Source: Desulfovibrio litoralis DSM 11393
Lineage (GTDB): Bacteria; Desulfobacterota; Desulfovibrionia; Desulfovibrionales; Desulfovibrionaceae
Length of the DNA: 34,617 nt
Reading direction: 5' to 3'
NCBI RefSeq assembly: GCF_900143255.1
Contig: NZ_FRDI01000011.1
Location: 50,135 to 84,751 of the forward strand
Part shown: piece after piece, positions 34,571 through 34,617 of the stretch
How positions within the stretch are numbered: the first letter of the stretch is position 1
Layout of the letters: each line of letters opens with the position of its first letter
Translations under genes and position numbers: made by a program
The notes under the pieces: generated by a model
The model's database searches: none
Seen by the model: only the letters and a program-made list of their open reading frames with translations
Told to the model about the DNA's origin: nothing

Positions 34571-34617
34571 CTAAACAAAAAACTAATTACAAAATAGTTT
34601 TGCAATGGATTTTTAAG

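Noticed and set aside
1-34617. tRNA, rRNA, CRISPR array, insertion sequence or prophage
   Set aside because: No T-loop pattern, no regularly spaced direct repeats with unique spacers, no transposase, integrase or structural phage genes were seen by eye on either strand.

Overview
The window is AT-rich, densely coded bacterial chromosome. It most resembles a low-GC member of the Desulfovibrionales. The grounds are the flagellar order flgH-flgI-flgJ(M23-type)-flgN-flgK-flgL, HisF/HisH proteins that look like those of Desulfovibrio, an SH3/NlpC-P60 lipoprotein, a FolE2-type GTP cyclohydrolase and a LivKHMGF transporter. This placement is recalled from family knowledge and was not computed. No rRNA, tRNA, CRISPR array, phage or intact insertion sequence was seen.

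Layout. (1) 1-7637, plus strand: the end of a flagellar operon (flgH 3' end, flgI, a FlgJ fused to a degenerate LytM/M23 domain, a FlgN-like chaperone, flgK, flgL). It builds the P-ring, rod and hook-filament junction. A secreted two-domain beta-rich protein (7682-8527) follows, closed by a bidirectional terminator at about 8546-8579. (2) 8610-13077, minus strand: a lysine-tailed NlpC/P60 lipoprotein, the tRNA methylthiotransferase MtaB and a class I/II aminotransferase. (3) 13267-13728, plus: a lone GyrI-like ligand-binding protein, ending in a strong bidirectional terminator shared with the next operon. (4) 13875-18916, minus: branched-chain amino acid ABC transporter livK-livH-livM-livG-livF, with a terminator/attenuator after livK. 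(5) 19140-20337, minus: TrmH-type RNA methyltransferase and YfcE-type phosphodiesterase.

(6) 20596-27207 is the accessory-looking part. It holds a secreted protein with a six-cysteine head and a long disordered tail, a 48-residue single-pass membrane protein with its own promoter, an AraC/GyrI regulator, and three tandem secreted MORN_2/YwqK-like repeat proteins that share leader and tail modules. A small methyltransferase follows. (7) 27644-33302, minus: a small secreted protein of unknown function, then hisF, hisH, a TerC-CBS-CorC membrane protein, mreB and a double-GAF protein, probably transcribed from the GAF gene downward. (8) folE2 lies at 33581-34363.

The least explained signals are: a dispersed intergenic element seen three times (near 13816, 27518 and 33377) that ends in a palindrome; the triplicated secreted repeat proteins with conserved cysteines; loss of all metal ligands in the FlgJ-fused M23 domain; Asp-box motifs in FlgK and FlgL; and the 48-residue membrane protein.
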